Assembly (NCBI RefSeq): GCF_000314895.2
Contig: NZ_CM001773.1
Span: forward strand, 2,492,414-2,556,413
DNA length: 64,000 nucleotides
Reading direction: 5' to 3'
From: Providencia sneebia DSM 19967
Lineage (GTDB): Bacteria > Pseudomonadota > Gammaproteobacteria > Enterobacterales > Enterobacteriaceae
Shown: positions 61,558-64,000 of the stretch, one piece after another
Layout of the letters: each line of letters starts with the position of its first letter
Position numbering within the stretch: position 1 is the stretch's first letter
The notes under the pieces: model-generated
The model's database searches: none
What the model saw: the letters and a program-made list of their open reading frames with translations, nothing else
What the model was told of the DNA's origin: nothing
Translations under genes and position numbers: made by a program

Positions 61558-62811
61558 TTAAGATAGTTTTGCAATAGAGACTTCATTTAGTTTAGTTTCA
61601 ACAAGAGCAACTTTATCACTGCGTAAACAAAAGGCGGACAACACAGTTGTCACTACAACGAAGCTTCCCATAATTAGATAAGTATCAGCAAAGCCAATTT
61701 TATCGTATCCCCACCCTGCTAATGGAGATAAAATACTCGCCACAATCGACGTAATAAAACTAAAACCGACAAGATACAGTGTTGATGACAAACGTTTATC
61801 AAAGTGACGACTATTATATTTAAAAATAGCAATCAGTAAGATTGGTAATTCCACCGCGTGTAGCAATTTCATTGCTGAAATCATAACCGGTCCTTCAACT
61901 AGCCCCGAGCCAATAACCCTCAACGCCATAATACTGCTGGCAAATAACAATCCGTTTTTTGCGCCAATACGATTTACAATGTAAGGTGCTAAAAACATCC
62001 CACCTGCCTCTAAGAATACCTGCAAAGAATTTAGGCAGCCGTACATCTCATTCCCCATGCTTTCGTCTTTGAACTGATGGGCAAAATAAACCATAAATTG
62101 TTGGTCATACACACTATAGACGCAGGTTCCAAGTACAAATAATACTAAAGCCCAAAAACGTGGTAACGTAAATAGATGCAATGCATCATGAATGGTAATC
62201 GCGGAAGGGTTCCCATGTTCAAGATGGTTAAATGCATTCATTTTTGATGTTTTAAGCTGTAATAAGATAGCTAGAAAAATTATCCCGGAAATTGATGCCA
62301 TAATAAAATTATAGTTCGGGTCGATATTAATATTTCGTCCTGCAAAAAACGTCGCAGCCGCCCAACCTAACGATCCCCACATTCTTGCTTTGCCGTATTC
62401 AAAATCGCGTAGTCGGCTAACTCGTTCAGTATAAGATTCCAACACACCAATTCCGGCATGGAATGTCATCCCAATAAATAATCCACCTAAAATACTTCCA
62501 GCAAACACATTCCATTGCAGCAAATAACCAAAAACCATAAAAAATGGCCCTGATAAAATAAGCAATATCGCAATGAATAATAATAAATTTTTTCGTAGCC
62601 CTAATTTGTCTTGTAAAAAACCATAAAGTGGCTGTGCACATAGAGCAACAATAGAAATACAAGAAAAAATAATTCCTGTATCAGTACCTTCTAAACCAAC
62701 ATATTTTCTCAGCCAGATAGCAACAACTGAAAAAGTTGATGACCAAGTAAAGAAGAAGAAAAACAACAATGCGCTCAAAGAGGCATAATATTTTTTTGAT
62801 TCGTTATTCAT
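61558..62811 (-). CDS. Oligosaccharide:H+ symporter, LacY/RafB/CscB type
   Basis: MFS permease of 417 residues with twelve hydrophobic segments. LacY-type functional residues are kept: the sugar/proton site Glu and Arg in GVLESYTERVSRLRDFEYGKARMWG (E126 and R144 equivalents) and the His-x-x-Glu pair in KLLHAVELPILLIAIFKYN (H322 and E325 equivalents). The substrate (lactose, raffinose, melibiose or sucrose) cannot be decided. No glycosidase, kinase or regulator lies beside it in the window. Upstream on its own strand are two LacI-type palindromes and a CRP site. Stop at 61558 is followed by a long spacer. Confidence 0.9.
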   Translation of the reverse strand: MNNESKKYYASLSALLFFFFFTWSSTFSVVAIWLRKYVGLEGTDTGIIFSCISIVALCAQPLYGFLQDKLGLRKNLLLFIAILLILSGPFFMVFGYLLQWNVFAGSILGGLFIGMTFHAGIGVLESYTERVSRLRDFEYGKARMWGSLGWAAATFFAGRNINIDPNYNFIMASISGIIFLAILLQLKTSKMNAFNHLEHGNPSAITIHDALHLFTLPRFWALVLFVLGTCVYSVYDQQFMVYFAHQFKDESMGNEMYGCLNSLQVFLEAGGMFLAPYIVNRIGAKNGLLFASSIMALRVIGSGLVEGPVMISAMKLLHAVELPILLIAIFKYNSRHFDKRLSSTLYLVGFSFITSIVASILSPLAGWGYDKIGFADTYLIMGSFVVVTTVLSAFCLRSDKVALVETKLNEVSIAKLS

Positions 62812-62861
62812 TATTATTCACCACTTATTTTTTCAATTGCTACCATTTCCCCAATTGGCAC

Positions 62862-62879
62862 AATGTTAAGGTTAACATT
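62862..62879 (-). promoter_or_regulatory. Proximal LacI-family operator
   Basis: AATGTTAAGGTTAACATT, an almost perfect palindrome, 51 bases upstream of the permease start, where it would cover the -10 or start point. Confidence 0.65.
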
Positions 62880-62908
62880 ACTGGTAAACTAGAAAATCAA
62901 ATTAATTA

Positions 62909-62924
62909 TGTGATGTTAAGCACA
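62909..62924 (-). promoter_or_regulatory. CRP site between the two operators
   Basis: TGTGATGTTAAGCACA matches TGTGA-N6-TCACA at 9 of 10 positions and lies about 100 bases before the permease start, a class I position for the expected promoter. Confidence 0.6.
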
Positions 62925-62943
62925 AATGTTAACGTTAACATTT
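62924..62943 (-). promoter_or_regulatory. Distal LacI-family operator
   Basis: AAATGTTAACGTTAACATTT is a perfect 20-bp palindrome with the central CG typical of LacI/GalR-family sites. Its centre is 63 bases from that of the proximal operator, six helical turns, which favours a repression loop. Confidence 0.7.
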
Positions 62944-63352
62944 ATACTTTGTGATATAAGTCACCTTAGTGAATAGAAAAATATAAAACACATATAAAGG
63001 TTTAAGATTGAGCAAATAATATGAGATAAGTATAGATAATCAAGTCAAAAGAGTTTCTTTTTATTCAGTGAGGAGCGCTAAATGAAAAAGTCATTTTATT
63101 AAATTCATGAAATGCTCTAAAACAGCGCTTATTAAAACCCAAAATGACCTAAAAACACCGCTAATACAACCTATTAGTTCAGGTTTTGTAATAGATGAGG
63201 TATGATATTTGATGGCTTTTCATATAGCATAAAATGCTTTCATGGTTCATTTATCATAAAGATAAATTATTATTTTGATTTTCTTCATTTTTATTTCAGA
63301 AATCCTATAAAAGATAATCAGTTTTTAAACAGGTATCGCGGAGAATAACACT

Positions 63353-63424
63353 TTGCAGAACACTAATAAGCAGCCCTCATTCTTTATCCATGATTATGAA
63401 AATAACAACGTAACTTATTTATAA
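63353..63424 (+). pseudogene. sbcB: Exonuclease I, first codons only (cut by a presumed prophage)
   Basis: From a TTG at 63353, with CGGAG at 63339-63343, the frame reads LQNTNKQPSFFIHDYE and then diverges to NNNVTYL and a stop. KQPSFFIHDYE is the N-terminus of exonuclease I (E. coli KQQSTFLFHDYETFG), including the first metal-binding Asp and Glu of the DEDD nuclease. The rest of the gene is not present in the window. sbcB lies near yeeX in E. coli, and its 5' part is a known integration site for Stx phages, so a prophage border at about 63400 is the likely cause. Confidence 0.7.
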
Positions 63425-63534
63425 ATAAAACATAACTCAAATAGTTAAAATAACTATGTACTCAATTCTGTACTCATCATAGTTCCCCTCTCATCTCACA
63501 TCACAATTTCGGCACAGTCCGTCACAGTGATTTC

Positions 63535-63546
63535 CTGTGCTATACT
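63535..63546 (+). promoter_or_regulatory. Extended -10 promoter before the theta gene
   Basis: TGTGCTATACT contains the TGnTATACT extended -10 pattern, about 30 bases before the ATG at 63577. The -35 is poor. Confidence 0.45.
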
Positions 63547-63576
63547 CCTTTCACCTAATCCCCACAGAAAAACATC

Positions 63577-63804
63577 ATGCACAATCTCGCTGAACTATCA
63601 CAAGAAGATAAAGACAAGGTTAATGTCGATTTAGCCGCTTCCGGTGTCGCTTATCGAGAAAGACTCGGCAAGCCAGTTATTGATATCGAAGTCGAGCAAC
63701 AACAACCCGAACACTTGCGCGAGTACTTTCGTGAGCGTTTAGTTTATTACAGAGAACTGAGTAAGCGTTTTCCTCAGGGGTATGAGTACAATAAAGAGGG
63801 TTAA
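63577..63804 (+). CDS. holE: DNA polymerase III theta subunit-like protein (HolE/Hot)
   Basis: The protein has 75 residues. [36 protein letters not shown] and [21 protein letters not shown] match HolE (E. coli [22 protein letters not shown] and EQPEHLRSWFRERL). Theta stabilises the epsilon proofreading subunit in the Pol III core. Phage P1 carries a homologue, Hot. Because it lies just past the sbcB break and next to phage-like fragments, it may be a phage-borne copy and not the host holE. Its stop overlaps the end of the minus-strand frame at 63801. Confidence 0.88.
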   Translation: MHNLAELSQEDKDKVNVDLAASGVAYRERLGKPVIDIEVEQQQPEHLREYFRERLVYYRELSKRFPQGYEYNKEG

Positions 63805-64000
63805 ATATTAGCTTCCTGCTCTACCTGTTCAGCTTCCTCTGCTGCGCGTTTAGCTTGCTTCTCTGCTGCTTCTTTTGCTAATCGCTCTGCTTCTGCTTGC
63901 TTGAGATTGCGTGTAGAGATCAATGCAAATTAAGCCATTCAGTCCCATTGAACAGCATTTTCTTCTTAGTCTCCCAGTTGTATATTTCATCTCCTTGCAA
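63801..64000 (-). pseudogene. Phage structural-protein fragments (tail-fibre-like), incomplete
   Basis: Two minus-strand frames reach the window edge. One (about 63923-64000) reads LQGDEIYNWETKKKMLFNG, TEWLNLH and stops; the pattern of an FNG-x-x-W strand pair is common at the ends of phage tail proteins. The other (63801-63935) reads [34 protein letters not shown] and stops, an Ala/Glu coiled coil. They may be one frameshifted gene or two pieces. Phage origin is inferred from this pattern and the sbcB junction. Confidence 0.35.

Larger units (their letters stand above)
62812..63352. other. Control region of the sugar permease and sbcB upstream DNA
   Basis: About 540 bases. The left 130 bases contain two operators and a CRP site, listed separately; the rest is AT-rich and leads to the ribosome site of the sbcB start. 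No gene seen. Confidence 0.5.

Noticed and set aside
62769..62954. 61-codon plus-strand frame over the permease promoter
   Set aside because: It reads through two palindromic operators and a CRP site and has no coding character.

Overview
The window is chromosomal DNA of a low-GC enterobacterium of the Morganellaceae, most likely Providencia or a close relative. The core proteins are close to their E. coli counterparts but AT-rich, a UmoD-like protein of the Proteus/Providencia type is present, and spacers are long and very AT-rich. The species cannot be fixed from sequence alone.

Layout. 1-4.1 kb: end of an AraC/MarA-type regulator, a YidA-type phosphatase, a YddG-type amino-acid exporter and an AGCS alanine:Na+ symporter. 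4.1-11.3 kb: an AT-rich accessory stretch of small, mostly uncharacterised genes (DinI-like, a periplasmic protein, a HEAT-like protein, DUF1543, DUF486, a SAM methyltransferase, GlpM, an NTF2-like protein) plus a possible RyhB-like small RNA. 11.3-13.7 kb: a decayed lambda-type prophage beside the 3' end of icd. It holds a frameshifted gene fragment, an intact ClbS/DfsB-type genotoxin-protection gene, a translationally coupled pair of unknown genes, a nonsense-mutated lambda-Q antiterminator and the C-terminal end of a lambda-type integrase. 13.8-25.1 kb: conserved core icd, rluE-nudJ, mnmA-hflD-purB, phoPQ, roxA, pepT. 25.7-27.5 kb: a solitary 612-residue protein of unknown family that looks horizontally acquired and effector-like. 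27.6-43.4 kb: cobB, yqhA, lolCDE, mfd, a umoD-like gene, an MBL-fold hydrolase, ndh, nagZ, thiK, lpoB, hinT. 43.5-54.1 kb: one long leftward block, yceD-rpmF-plsX-fabH-fabD-fabG-acpP-fabF-pabC-mltG-tmk-holB-ycfH, joining ribosome, phospholipid, fatty-acid, folate, cell-wall and replication functions. 54.2-61.2 kb: yceF, rluC, rne with a long leader, an NAD(P)-binding protein and yeeX. 61.5-64 kb: a LacY/RafB-type sugar:H+ symporter with two LacI-type operators and a CRP site but no neighbouring regulator or hydrolase, then the first codons of sbcB cut off by what appears to be a prophage carrying a Pol III theta-like gene and phage structural fragments.

Gene order largely follows the E. coli purB-phoPQ-roxA-pepT-cobB-lolCDE-mfd-ndh-nagZ-thiK-lpoB-hinT-fab-rne segment, but potABCD, nagK, ycfP, ycfL, fhuE and ptsG are absent from their E. 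coli positions. The most interesting parts are the effector-like gene, the two prophage scars (icd and sbcB), the ClbS-like gene and the orphan sugar permease with an intact two-operator control region.
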